Part shown: positions 40,299 through 51,709 of the stretch, in pieces
How the letters are laid out: every line of letters begins with the position of its first letter
Position numbering within the stretch: position 1 is the stretch's first letter
NCBI GenBank assembly: GCA_037893245.1
Contig: JBAIAA010000815.1
Coordinates: 248,001 to 312,000, forward strand
Reading direction: 5' to 3'
Source: Crossaster papposus
Taxonomy: Eukaryota > Echinodermata > Asteroidea > Velatida > Solasteridae
DNA: 64,000 nt
The notes under the pieces: generated by a model
Told to the model about the DNA's origin: nothing
The model's input: only the letters and a program-made list of their open reading frames with translations
Database searches by the model: none
Position numbers and translations under genes: made by a program

Positions 40299-40665
40299 GC
40301 TCATAGACAACAGCGTTTTTGGAAAGAGGATGGAAAACGTGAGATCTAGAACAGTCGCGTTTCTACTAAGAGACGACCAAGATTCTGAACATTAAACGTT
40401 GACGCGTAAACCGAGCTATAAACATACAACGTTTTGTACCGATTGCAATCTAGCGTTTATCAAAATGTACAAGACCAAGATGTTATTAAACAAACCTATT
40501 TATGCGGGAGTGAGTAATTTGGACCTCTCTAAAACTCTCTTGTATGAATTTTATTACAACCACCTCAAAGAGACCTATAGAGACCGAGTAAGGTTATTTT
40601 TTTTCAAATTTCCCGACTTTTCAGGTTTTCCCTGCTATCCAGGATGCGGTGGGAACCCTACTTGA
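40299..40665 (+). pseudogene. Type-B DNA polymerase remnant, palm part
   Basis: Starts with the conserved NSVFGKRMENVRSR block and, after one stop, has KTKMLLNKPIYAGVSNLDLS and LLYEFYYNHLK, typical of the palm region of organellar/viral-type PolB. The sequence then degenerates before the usual catalytic Asp-containing motif. Frame positions shift once. Confidence 0.78.
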
Positions 40666-40700
40666 TAGTGACAACATTATCACCCCCCTTCCCCCCTTCT

Positions 40701-40874
40701 TTACCAGTTCGCACTGAGTTTTTATGCTGGACCGAGATGCAGAGTATTTTCCCCGAACATTGACCACAGCGGGCCCAGGCCGGCAGTCTCCGAGTTGCTC
40801 GTGACAAGTTTATCAGTCATTCGTTTTGATTTTCGTAAAGTTTTTTGGTGTGTACATGCGAACTGGTCAAAGGA
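40701..40874. mobile_element. MITE sharing ends with the TTAA family but a different interior
   Basis: Ends TACCAGTTCGCACTGAG and ATGCGAACTGGTCA are related to the TTAA family, but most of the 170-bp interior differs, sharing only pieces such as CTCGTGACAAGTTTATCAGT. Confidence 0.6.
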
Positions 40875-41118
40875 GGAAAGAAAGAACAGCGAATATTTTT
40901 ATAACAGAAGGCTTCTTTTTCATTGAAAACGAGCAAGAATGCAATGTTGAACTGGAGGCTTTATTTAGAAGAGTTTGTAGAGAGAACATTTAGGAAAATA
41001 GTCAAGATATAGGCCCTACATGAAATTACACAAGGAGGATTGCAAAACCAAAGAGGAAGGAATAAATGGTCTTTGAGGTTTCAAATCTATCTTTTGATTG
41101 TTTTTTTCCCAGAAGGGA

Positions 41119-41306
41119 GTGGGCCGAATCCCGGATATAGTGCTATACCGGGCCAACCCGTGGCCGGGACGAGGCAAGCCCCTATTCCACGGCCTAAATC
41201 CAAAAATCAGTTTAATATACTGGCTGCTCAATGAGCAGCGTTTCAGATATTAAGCTGAAAAGAACAGATACTACACATGATCTTAGCCAAAAGGCCGAGA
41301 AGCGAT
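41119..41306 (-). ncRNA. U2: U2 spliceosomal snRNA (gene or retrocopy)
   Basis: Pairs with intron branch sites during splicing. The minus strand starts ATCGCTTCTCGGCCTTTTGG, followed by the branch-recognition segment GTGTAGTATCTGTTCTT. Stem-loop II carries paired changes (TTTCAG/CTGAAA where human has TATCAG/CTGATA). The Sm-type site is GATTTTTGG, and stem III (GGCCG/CGGCC) and stem IV (CCCGG/CCGGG) follow. Length is 188 nt, as expected. Loop IV differs at several bases from the usual sequence. A run of seven A lies 11 nt past the 3' end, so a retrocopy is possible. I see no certain PSE promoter. Confidence 0.88.
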
Positions 41307-41589
41307 ACCAAACATACATTTCGGACGCCTAGACTATGCGCCGACCATACACAGCAATGACAGTGTCGTGGATTCAACTGCCGTTTTGTGTCTGTTACCT
41401 ATTGGGCAGCCCCATAAAAAATGACACAGCAGTTGCATGACCAAATTACAACTTGAAGCAGTTTTCACTTTTTGAAAAAAGTGTTTCTCTTTCCGTTTAC
41501 AAGCATTTTTTGGAGGATCTTGGCAAAAATAAATATATAGCAGCTGGCAATTAAGAGTGAATATGCAGCGAACTGAAGGTCAGGACATC

Positions 41590-41945
41590 TGCGCAGTTTG
41601 GTCTGCATTGATAATGTAGACAAAGGTCACAATACTGCCTACACCTACACGTACACACCACCTAGCTCCATACACACAGGTTTCTGTGAGGCTAATGAAG
41701 CCTTTCAGGAAATGCAATTCAAACATCCATACACATGTGCACAGATGGCCGAGATGTATGATGTACAAGTACCATACATGTACAGTACATGTATTCCTCC
41801 ATGGTATAGGCATACATCATCTCTGTACAGTACTGTATCTGCCAACCATACATGTACATGTATGGTGCAAGTTTGTCCACAATGTTGGCAGAACCTACAT
41901 GTACTACTTGAGTTGAGTAGTACATGTACATGTATCAACCTTACT
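41590..41945. repeat. ACATGTAC palindrome-rich stretch
   Basis: Many overlapping TACATGTA and GTACATGTAC palindromes. It gives opposed Thr/Met/Tyr-rich frames on both strands that are not convincing genes. Confidence 0.6.
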
Positions 41946-41976
41946 ACATGGCCTATGAGAATTTATTAGTATTTGT

Positions 41977-42350
41977 AAGGGGTTCTGGCAAAATGATAGG
42001 AAATTCTGTTTCTTGCACTTTATTCAGACATTCCATTAACAAGTTATGGCTGTTTAAAGTTCGCATTTGTCAACATGCTCTAAAAGTAAAATGTTGAGAA
42101 AAAAACCTTTGAAGTTTCGAGTTTTGTATATGTTATATGAAAAAGTGCCAATTGTTTTTCCTGAAGAACACCTTTATTTCATTACTACATGTATTTCTTA
42201 AAAAAATATAGTTACATGTAGCAGGCATACCAAAGATTACAAATATCAATATATCAACAAAATCGCTTAGTATTCATTATTTTGCAGTTTTCTCCACTAT
42301 GCCTCTGTGCCCATCAGTTCCGTCTCATTTTCCCAGAACGCCTCCATTTT
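41977..42350 (+). mobile_element. MITE (GGGGTTCTGGCAAAATGA family), full copy
   Basis: Left end GGGGTTCTGGCAAAATGA, right end AGTTCCGTCTCATTTTCCCA with CAGAACGCCTC. Same interior order as 2,373-2,765 (TTAACAAGTTATGGCTGTTT). Confidence 0.75.
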
Positions 42351-42402
42351 ACTAGTAATGTGTACAGTACTACAAATGAATGCCTATACCGGTAGGATAG
42401 GG

Positions 42403-42725
42403 TTAAAGGGTAGGATACCTCATTGGTAATTGCTGGAATTATCAGGAATGGTTGGATTTAGGGGGTTGTATTTTATAATAAAAAACGTTTAACTGACCTA
42501 TCCAAAGTTTTGCAATCATGGGTGCCAAGAAAAAAGCAAGAAAAACGGCGATCATGAATTGTTTTTATAAAATTCAATTTTTCTGAACATTTACCGTGAG
42601 GATCTAGCGCAATCATTTTGCTGGATGGGTAGAATCATTATTTACTTTCAAATAATTAAGATATTTCTTAATAATTTGGTAGTAAAATTGTTCGATATCT
42701 GCAAATGGTGTATAATACCTTTAAA
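42403..42725 (+). mobile_element. MITE, ends TTAAAGGTAGGATAC, copy 1
   Basis: Left TTAAAGGGTAGGATACCTCA, right AATGGTGTATAATACCTTTA. The inverse full copy is at 53,351-53,753 and a left piece at 52,192-52,262. Confidence 0.75.
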
Positions 42726-42779
42726 CTCATGAACATGTACAGCCAAGACACAATCATACAATGTAGTGTAACTCGACAT

Positions 42780-43654
42780 CATGGCGCCGGCTAAGCCTAT
42801 CGTGTGCCACCGTGTGGTAAATTTCGTGCGGACGATGGAACACGGTCTTGCACACGGCGGGGCGTTGAGCAATCGGTGAACACGGTGGGGGCCTGTTAGT
42901 GGCCGGCGAGACCCGGCAAAAGTTTTGGGCATGCCCAAAACTTTAGCCGTGTGCCACCGCTTGTACCCACACGGTGAGAACCTGATATGTCCAACGGGTT
43001 GTCACCGTGTTCATACCGGCCTCGTACCGGGTTCTCGCCGGGCTATCGTCGTTCGCTCAACATTGACCCACGTACCGCTTCATATCGGATACATACCAGC
43101 CCCTCACCGGTCTATTAACGTTCAACCGCTCTCTTAATGACCTAATTACGTCCTCTTACCGTTCCACCGTCCTTACATCTCCATACATCTCCATACATCT
43201 CCATACCGGCCTGTTGCCGCGTGTTTTACATTGTGCCCGTTCAGAAACCGTGCCAGACACTGTGGCTCAATATTTTACTGTATAAAAAGACGACAATGGT
43301 AAAAGCTTCATTCAGTCCTTGCTCTCCCTCGGGCCAGTTGTCATCATGGAGCGAACGTTTAGCGATCGGTATGGGTGCGTTCCGGCCGGTAAGCGTCCGG
43401 TACCCACCCGGTGAGGACCCGGCAAGGACCCGGCAAGGACCCGGCGGGACCCGGCGAGGGAACGGTCAACACGGTGACACTAGCTGGTACAAGGACGTTG
43501 TAGGCAGTAAGGACTCGGTATGGAGACGGAATGAAAAAATTGAAGACACGGTGGAAATTTTTTTTTTTTTTAAAATCGTTGCGGCCGGAGAGCTTTTCAC
43601 CGCTTGTAATTTAAATCAAACGGTATAGGCCCGTTTGGCTTAGCCGGCGCCATG
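42780..43654. mobile_element. GC-rich foldback element, ends ATGGCGCCGGCTAAGCC
   Basis: The right end GGCTTAGCCGGCGCCATG mirrors the left. The interior is rich in ACGGTG and CCGGCGAGACCCGGC, with a perfect palindrome AAAGTTTTGGGCATGCCC plus its continuation at about 42,919-42,944. No coding signal. Confidence 0.75.
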
Positions 43655-43659
43655 GTACA

Positions 43660-45200
43660 GCACCTTTACGCTGCATATGTCAGTATGTACATGAACACAT
43701 GCACCTACATAAAAATGGTGCAAAATAACTACACTACACACCTACATGTAGGCTTACCATAGAGCAAAGAACAGTTCATTGCTCTATGGGCTTACAGGGC
43801 CTATGCTACAAACACACAAATAATAGCTACACTATGCAAACTGTTTTCATTTTTTTTCATATCAAACATTTCCCAACAGTTTCCCCAAAAGAAACCAGTC
43901 TGAGAAAGAAAAAAATATCTGATTATGCACAAGGCTGTCTGAATTTTCTCAACATTAAACACTGCTCGTTACATTACAAACAGTGACGCACTTACATTGT
44001 AGGTGTGCATTTCAATTTCACATTACCATGATAACAGTTTAAAGGTTTTAACAAAACTTTGGGGTAGATAGCTAGCTTAAAGGTCGAGAATGATTCCGTA
44101 AAATGTTCAGATTGATCTGGATCCAGAATATGAATCTGGATCACTTTGAATGATTTGGAGACTGTGGTTGGGGTAGGAGATCTGTGCTCTACCATGCCCT
44201 TGTGTAGTTTTATTTGTTTCTAAATGCAGAAAAAACCCAAACCATATTACCAACTTTGGAGTGAACGTTTGAAACAATTTAACAACACTAAAGTCCCATT
44301 TCATGAAAGTCATAAAGGGCAATTTCGGCAATATGAAGAGAGGGGGTAATGTCCGGGACAGAGCCAATTAATCACAATATTAATTCATCAAAAATAAAAA
44401 GTTAACAATAGCACCTCCCACCATCATAGCAAACAGAATATAAGACATAAAAATGTAAAAAATTGGCTTAGATTTGAAGAGTCCTGAGATTGTAGTAAAC
44501 GCGTTGGACAACTCGTCTTTTACAGTGACTTTTCCGGATCTATTTTTATAGCGACTATAGATTGCCGGATATTACTGCGAATAAAGTGATGAACAATTTC
44601 CCGATGTCGAAGAGCCAAACAAGGTTATTAAAAAGATTGTTTTAAATGGGATTCCGATCCGATGACGTTTTATCAAAATCAACTCAATTTTGCCACGTGG
44701 GATACAGTACTACTGGTTGGGGCATAGATCTCCTTTATTTGACGGATTGTCTCACGAAGGTCGTGTACAGATTTCACATTTATTTTTTGGTTAGAAAAAT
44801 ATTAGAGTTTCTAAAATGTCCCATAAAATGTCCCGTATTTATTAGATATGGTTATATTAGGATTAGCCCCTTTTGACAACATAGATCGCAAAGCTTATAA
44901 GACACTTGTAGATTTGACAACGTCGATCCCAAAGTGTCTTGGAAACAAACGGTTGACGACTATTTACTATAAGGGGTGTCTTTTAGATATTAGTTTTATG
45001 TCTTGTCTTTTTTCACATGGCACCACATCATTTTCGTTGAGGCATTGATCAAAACTTTGTTTGCCTTTGCAATAACAGAAGAGCAACCTATTGAGTCTGT
45101 TTGCAATAATCTTTTAAAACGCTGTTGTATTTTTAAGTTAATAACCAACAGCTGTAATTATCGTGTCGACCACTAAAAGCTAATTTAGATAACATGCAGC
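43660..45200. other. No recognised gene
   Basis: AT-rich sequence within the Polinton-like interval. Short frames (for example at 44,848, starting MVILGLAPFDNIDRKAYKTL) might be remains of element genes, but I cannot match them to a family. Confidence 0.35.
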
Positions 45201-45205
45201 TTCCT

Positions 45206-46302
45206 CTCACGTGTAGACTTGTGGACAAGTCGTTAATGTTTGTCGCGGTCGGTCGGTGGGATGGGATAGTCGAGTCGCGGTGCATAATACGCTATAGCGC
45301 GCTCCTCTCCCCCTGATCGAAGACTGCTCTCACGAGATCACTGCCCTTGCGCGAGGCTGCTGGCTCTCAACTACTTCCCCATTAACGACTTGTGAAACCC
45401 GAATGATGTACGTATTCATATATTCGAGTTGTCTTACATTTGCACTACATTACGGTTGTCTTAGAAACGATCACTGAGACGAGTCCATTTTATCTGAGGG
45501 TAGTAATAATTTCAGTTACTGTAAATGTACTGAATGCTTGTACTGGAGAGCAACTGTGAGTTAGTCTTGCATACACGCTGTGGACCTCCGAACAATATAG
45601 GTCCACACGATGCAGGAAGAGACTACGGTTTGTGGACTTGCCCAGGTCCACAATCTGTTTTTTCAGTTTCTGAAAAAGAGCGCTAGAGGAAAAACGGGTT
45701 AAGGTTATATATAGAAAAAATAGGAGGAACAGCTGAGAGGCCCAGAATCAAAATTTGAGGGTAAATTTGTTTTGGGGAAGCGAGAAAAATGAGTATTTAG
45801 TCAAAGTTTGTTAACTACACGAATACAAAGGAATGTCCACAGTGCGTATGTAAGGTAAAGCTGCGTGTGTTTTTGTGTGTTAGCTGCTTTATTAGTTTAC
45901 TGAATTAATAAATAATGTAAAATTATCTTAAAATGCATTATTATATATCTGTTTAAAATGTGTGTGTTGCCTCATAAAAATGAACACTGCCTACTGTGAA
46001 TGGTTATTGATCTGCTCCAGTCCTTTAACCCGATGAGTTTGAATATTCATAGATTTAACCAAATTGACCAATCAGATGCGTCCGTACGAAATCGGCTGAA
46101 TTGCCCATAGGCCGTGCACAAACCGCTGTCGGGTTGTACAAGTCGTTAAATGAGACCGAAGCCGTGCAGAAAGCAGTAGTCTCACGGGGGCCAGCAGTCT
46201 CGCGAAAACATTGCCCATGTCGCTAGGATTCGCGGAGAGAGTTTGAACGCTATCACCGCGACAAACATTTAACGACTTGTCCACAAGTCTATCTCACATG
46301 AG
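45206..46302. mobile_element. Non-autonomous element with ~200-bp inverted ends
   Basis: TAGACTTGTGGACAAGTCGT, then TTTGTCGCGG, at the left is inverted at the right (CCGCGACAAACATTTAACGA, then CTTGTCCACAAGTCTA). A second TTAACGACTTGT block is present inside each arm. 1.1 kb, non-coding. Confidence 0.8.
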
Positions 46303-46339
46303 CCTTTCGATATTTGATATCTTGTTAAGAGCTGCAGTC

Positions 46340-46625
46340 GCCTATTAAAAACAAAGTGTGCACTCCTTTAAATCTCTGGCTTCGTTCATGCTTATACCTT
46401 CGAGGTCGAGGTCGCACGCGTAAACGTCGGGGTCGTTTACACCAAGGTCTTGCGTGGTACGTTTTGTTGTTTGACAGAGTCAGACATATGATCACTAAGA
46501 ATTCAAATTGGTTGGTGTACTCGTTTTCTAGCAAGTTTAACGCAAACTTTGTTTTGCTAGAGTTTGTCCTCTGCAGATTAAAGCGCAGTTCTGGCTCATG
46601 TCTGTTAAAAAACCAAGTTATTTTT
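46340..46625. other. Opposed open frames, possible element gene remnant
   Basis: A minus-strand frame (46,325-46,534) has an Arg-rich centre (RPRRLRVRPRPRRYKHERSQ); the plus strand is also open. Arg-rich core proteins occur in adenovirus-like elements, but this match is only compositional. Confidence 0.25.
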
Positions 46626-46850
46626 TAACCATTTTCACATCACCAAGCCGAGGCTCGGGATTATTTTTAACAAAACTTGATCCGAGGCGGGTTGAGGTTG
46701 CTGGTACCGAGAAGCACACCCATGCATTTCCAGCCTTGCTCGCTGCTGACAGACATTACTGGCCTTGCTCGTGACATGTTTATGCGTCATTCGTTTTGAA
46801 TCTGGGGAAAACTTTGCGTGTATAAACGTCGTCCGGTTTGAACTCGTTAA
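46625..46850 (-). mobile_element. TTAA-MITE copy H
   Basis: TTAA both sides. The left end is deleted (CCATTTTCACATCACC) and the right end decayed (CCGGTTTGAACTCG). The interior is typical of the family. Confidence 0.82.
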
Positions 46851-47169
46851 ACAAGTTTACGCTGCTAAAGCGTCCTCTTTGGATATTGAGTTGCGCGTCC
46901 ATCACCAAAACAATGTAACACTTGAGAGCACCCGCGGATTGAGCTTCGCGTTCCATCAATATAGAGATTTCTCCGCTTATATCACCAACTCGTTTACCCA
47001 AGCTATAAATTTTGTTGTCGTCCTTCGATCTCATATCGAGCCAAAGTCCGAAAAGTATCTTCTCATAAAATAATCGCCGATATCCAACCCCGTCAACCCT
47101 AAATTTTTACATACCCCCGCCGCAAATTCTGTGGATGAGTCTCCAAAAAACCTTTGGATTTTGTCCCAG

Positions 47170-47292
47170 TGTTAGAGGGTTTGGTCTGGTTTGGTCTACA
47201 AGCCTCCTTCTTACGTCGCGGAACCATCGGCACCTCCTTCAGGCTCATTTTAAGTTTTGGTCACGGTGTTTAATAAAAGGCACTCAAAAAGA
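47170..47292 (-). repeat. Right terminal inverted repeat of the Polinton-like element
   Basis: Inverse of 37,960-38,115: TTAGAGGGTTTGGTCTGG, AGCCTCCTTCTTACGTCG and TTAAGTTTTGGTCACGGTGT in the expected order. Confidence 0.7.
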
Positions 47293-47299
47293 GTCTGGG

Positions 47300-47685
47300 C
47301 ACCTCATGTGAGCATTTCAACAAATTTGGTGGAGTTAGATTTTATTTGTGAACAAAATAATTTGTTGATGATGCCAGATAGGCCTATGGTACTTTTTAAA
47401 ATTGGGAGATTCCGTTAAAAACTTCAATATTAGTTTTATCACTCGATACTGGCCATAGTGAGCTAAAATGTTGAGGGAATTCTTATTTCTGTAGTCTGGG
47501 AATCTCATGTGAGTATTTGAGCAAATTTTGTGTCGTTGGATTATTTGGTCAAAAATTGCCCTTTTTTATGCCGGATGTGGAAAATGTTTTAAAATTAGGG
47601 GATCCCATTAAAAATTTCAATATTGGTTTTCTAATGCGATACTGACCATAGTGTCTGAAACATTTATATCTATGATAACTCGGTG
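47300..47685 (+). repeat. Two-copy ~195-bp tandem repeat
   Basis: The order TCTGGG...CTCATGTGAG, GGAGTTAGATT, TTCAATATT and ACTGGCCATAGTG appears at 47,303 and again, diverged, at 47,495. Confidence 0.7.
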
Positions 47686-47734
47686 TATGATGCAAACCTT
47701 TTACTAGATCCTGAATCCTGAATCCAGAGTTGTA

Positions 47735-47930
47735 TTCGAGTCCCTGCAAGTCCCCACAAGTCCCCACAAGTCCATCACAAGTCCTTCAGTCTCAAGTCAA
47801 GTCACTAGCTGTTCAAATGAACGGTTAACAAAAGCATTCCTTTGTCATCGTTCAACCAGTTACTTGCGACTGGCTTTATGAAAGGACTTGTGACTATAGA
47901 CTTGTGACTGGACTTGTAATACAACTCTGC
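47735..47930. repeat. CAAGTCC foldback repeat
   Basis: Starts with CAAGTCCCCACAAGTCC units and ends with GGACTTGTGACTNNAGACTTG, so the two sides are roughly inverted. Related to the sequence at the 3' edge of the 10-bp minisatellite at 9,380. Confidence 0.55.
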
Positions 47931-48185
47931 CTGAATCCGCAAAAGTCCACCAAAAGGTTGATGCACCAAAAAAGTTGGTGTTGGTGACTGCTCAATATAG
48001 AGGTAATAATTATATCCTGAATCCATCAAAATCCTGCAGGACCGTTAGGCTTGCAATCCTCAATCCATCAGATCCCACCAGTATTCATTATGAAAGGTAA
48101 TCTTAATCTGCTAAACTCCTCCCAAAAAACAGGAAATGAATTTCGATGGATTCAGGGTGGTTTAGGTTAGGGTTAAAGACAAAAA

Positions 48186-48243
48186 ATCTTGGAGACTCAC
48201 CATTTTAACATCAGCATACAGTACATCTGAGTTTTTCACGATG
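48186..48243 (-). repeat. CTTGGTCC unit copy 2, first half
   Basis: GAGACTCACCATTTTAACAT ... TTCACGATG is the first half of the unit seen whole at 37,065. The second half is at 52,061-52,115. Confidence 0.65.
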
Positions 48244-48269
48244 GCCCCCCGGTACAAATCCAGATGCAA

Positions 48270-48945
48270 AATCCTATTTTATGTCTATTCAAAATATATT
48301 TTTATGCTATTTTCGCTTAGAAAATAGTAAGAAAATATATTTTTTTTCTATTCCCAGGACAAATTGGACTGCAATACACTATTTTATTTCTATTTTCGGA
48401 TACTGCAATTCTATTTTATTACTATTTTTGAAAGGCCACACTATTTTTAATGTATTTTTTTGTACTTAAGTAACTTTTTGGCCTATTTTGTTTCTATTTT
48501 CTGGGACTTAGAGATTTTTCGGAAATTCAAAGCCTATTTTGTTTCTATTTTCTGGGACTTAGAGATTTTTCGGAAACTCAAAGCCTATTTTGTTTCTATT
48601 TTTTGGGACTTAGAGATTTTTCAGAAAATCCAGAACTATTTTGTGTCTATTTTCTGGGACTTAGAAATTTTTATGAAATTCAAAGCCTATTTTGTTTCTA
48701 TTTTCTAGGACTTTGAATTTTTTTCAGAAATTCGAAGACTATTTGGTTTCTATTTTTTGGGACTTTGAATTTTTCTGAAATTCAAAGCCTATTTGTTTCT
48801 ATTTTCTAGGACTTTGAATTTTTTTTCAGAAATTCGAAGACTATTTGGTTTCTATTTTCTGGGACTTTGAATTTTTCTGAAATTCAAAGCCTATTTTGTT
48901 TCTATTTTCTAGGACTTTGAATTTTTTTCAGAAATTCGCGTCCGT
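48270..48945 (+). repeat. CTATTTTGTTTCTATTTTCT array, left arm
   Basis: Units of about 53-60 bp containing TTTCTATTTTCTGGGACTTN and GAAATTCAAAGCCTATTTTG; ten or so copies with drift. Confidence 0.88.
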
Positions 48946-49183
48946 AATCTGGGCCGCGGAGCAGTACATAATTGTAATTTGTTAACGTTTGAGAAATCAT
49001 GTAAATGTATGCCTAGTTCAGTGTCGTCACACATTTGTTCAGGCGACTCTTTTTATCTTATCTCTCATCTGTGAAAGTTTCAATCCATTATTAACTAAGT
49101 AAGTTACAGAGGAAAACAATGAATCACCAATTTATGTGCAGCGGTTGTTTCCCCGGGCCCCGAGCGAGAAGAAACTCGGTCCC

Positions 49184-49387
49184 AGTCAACTCGGCCCCAA
49201 ATCAACTTAGCCCAAAGTCGAGACAACTCGACCGTCCAGACAACCCAAAGTCGGTGCACCGTTCGCTCGGTCCCACTCTGTCCCACTAATATTTTGGGTG
49301 GGAAAAGTTAAATTGTCTCGACGGTCGAGCTGTCTCGGCTTCGGGCCGAGTTAACTTAAGGCCAATTTGACTTGGGGCCGAGTTGAC
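49184..49387. mobile_element. Foldback element (GTCAACTCGGCCCCAA)
   Basis: Left GTCAACTCGGCCCCAA with CGAGACAACTCGACCGTC; right GACGGTCGAGCTGTCTCG with TTGGGGCCGAGTTGAC near the end. About 200 bp, ~90-bp arms. Confidence 0.8.
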
Positions 49388-50835
49388 CTAAACCAGGCAT
49401 GGTTTGCTGGGGTCGTAGGCCTACCATTGTGAAAATACAGGAGGTCAAATAAAAAAGACCGCCCAAGGATTGCAAAAATGGCAACAAAAATAATAATACA
49501 GTGGCATGTTTAATTATATTCATCCAATATTTTCTGCTTAGTTGCGTTTTAATATTAAAAAGTGATTTTTTTTGGGTGATTTTCTGTTGAAGAAAGTCGT
49601 GCGTACACCCTTTTTTAAAATGGTATGTTCCGAGCCGATCGTGTAATTCTTTTATCCGGGAACTTTACACCGATTCTTGGTCAAGTTCCCAGCCCTAATT
49701 TGCGCTGAGTAAATACGCGTTGTATTAGGTAACTGACTAAAATGTGTTGATCACTTTTTAAAATCGAAGTTCACAACTGTATAGTGTAACGGTTTTCATC
49801 ATCAGGCAAGAAGCGAGCCCATAGTACTCAATAGTCTGGATGAATAAGAAGAGGGTTTTGTAACTTAATTTTCCTACTTACTGAGTTACTTTACTTTTGT
49901 TACTCATCTGCTCATAATGGTTGGGAAAGAATCTTTTCGAGATTGGGAGACATCGAGAAGTTTGACTTTGACCATATGGAGCTATCGACAGCTAGCTGCA
50001 CTGACACTGTACTACTTCTGGCCGGGGCCGGGCAACCAAGTGCCAAGTGGACAATCACACACACACACGTGTAACGTACGTTACGGTCGTAATGGTTTTG
50101 CTGTTCTGGATATCGAGATCGCAAAAAAATATTCAGGCTGCTTTCGGATCGGCTACCTAGCTAGGCCAATCCTCGAAAATCACGTGAAATGGGAATAGTT
50201 GTTACCAGTTTTGTCTTGAGTGATGGCAAAAAAAATAGACATGATGTGGCCAACAAAACTGGCATGATTCACATGATAAACTGGTATTTCGATGAACTTG
50301 TTCATGTTGTTGAACTTGAGTTGAAGGAGTAGGCACTAAATTTGTTTTCCATAAAAATAAAAAACCTATTTGTTCTAATCTATAAAGTAAAAAGTTCTAC
50401 TTCTATTTTTGAAAATACATGTCGGCCTATGCCACGACGAACTGACATCGCTTTTCATGATTTTCCTAGTTCCGGATCGCTTGAAAAACTGCTTTGTACT
50501 TGTACTACTACATGTATTTTTATACTAAGGCCCTAATTTAGGTTGTTATAAAAAATATTTACAGCGAAAACCAACTAAATCAAGCAGCCTTTCTGATACA
50601 ATATTTAGGCTACATCCGTTTACAACCATAGGCGTAACCGAATGCCTAAGTTTAAAAGAAAAAATTGCACAAGAAAATGTTTTAGAATTTTTGTTGTCTT
50701 AAAGCGCGCAACGTGGCCATGCCTGGTGCACCAAATCTTTGACCCACAGAACACCTCACTTAAAATCGCTTGTGCGTGTATTAAACTTTACATACTTTAC
50801 TCATGATCCGGAACTAGGAAACAATATGATATAGA

Positions 50836-50949
50836 CTAGTCCGAGTTACTGGACTCTAGTTATCACTTTTTTAAACATTTGGACATTATCTGGCGCTATA
50901 GTCCAAATGTTTAAAAAAGTGATAACTAGAGTCCAGTAACTCGGACTAG
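50836..50949. repeat. Perfect 49-bp hairpin
   Basis: Arms 50,836-50,884 and 50,901-50,949 are exact reverse complements around a 16-nt loop (ATTATCTGGCGCTATA). ATATAG occurs just before (50,829-50,834) and immediately after (50,950-50,955), a possible target duplication. No coding capacity. Confidence 0.95.
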
Positions 50950-51092
50950 ATATAGGCCTACGTTCATTCTTTGTCTTTTTTTTTCTTTCTTTTTTTTTAC
51001 TTTTAAAATTGTTTTTAATAATGATACTTTTTTTTAAAACAATTTTATTACAAGTAATACTGTAATACATAATAGTTTGTCTTATTGTCTTA

Positions 51093-51125
51093 ATAACCAG
51101 TTCGTGTCGGAGAACGTGTGTAGCG
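51093..51125 (+). mobile_element. Possible TTAA-MITE end fragment
   Basis: TTAATAACCAGTTCGTGTCG resembles the family end with a small insertion; nothing more of the family follows. Confidence 0.35.
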
Positions 51126-51709
51126 ATTTTACGGACACAAATATTGATCAATATTGGCATTGATGTTGCGTGATAAATAATATCCTACCTTTAAAGTATT
51201 TTTTCTTAGGTTTAATTTTGATAATTGGCCATGACTTCTTCACGAAAGGTATGTCAGAAATATTTGTAATATGGCGCAAGAAATTTTAACTTTCTTTTAC
51301 ATAAAGATCGAAGCTGCAGTAAAATTATAGGCCATTCGGTACGTGTACCACTGTACCAGCTAGCTCTTTGCATGGACACTATTTGGACTATATTTTATCG
51401 ACCGTATTTTTTGGGTTTGTAAATGCTACATGTACTATCTATATGCAAATTTCTGCTATTATATTGCAGATCCAGTCACGTGTATCTGGCACTTGTGAAC
51501 AAAATAAAATCAAACTGCAAACAGAAATAAAAGTGCCATTTGTAGTTCATATTAAACATTGTCTCAGGTTGTTTTCAACAATTAATTGTTTAGATTCCAG
51601 TGAATATGCATATTTTATTGTCATTTCTAACTTCTGGTCATGCCCCCCCCCACCTCTCTGAGTAATATGTGTAGTAAATTTGTTTACCCTACCGGGTATT
51701 CTTGCATAG

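Larger units (their letters stand above)
37905..47295. mobile_element. Degraded Polinton/Maverick-like element
   Basis: Left-end sequence at 37,960-38,115 (CGACGTAAGAAGGAGGCT, CCAGACCAAACCCTCTAA) recurs inverted at 47,170-47,292. Between them are remnants of a protein-primed type-B DNA polymerase. The left end carries a second, tandem version from 37,905. About 9.4 kb, shorter than intact Polintons (15-20 kb). No integrase or capsid gene recognised. Confidence 0.65.

Noticed and set aside
41598-41969. Opposed 70-123 residue Tyr/Thr/His-rich frames
   Set aside because: Caused by dense ACATGTAC palindromes, which lack stops on both strands.
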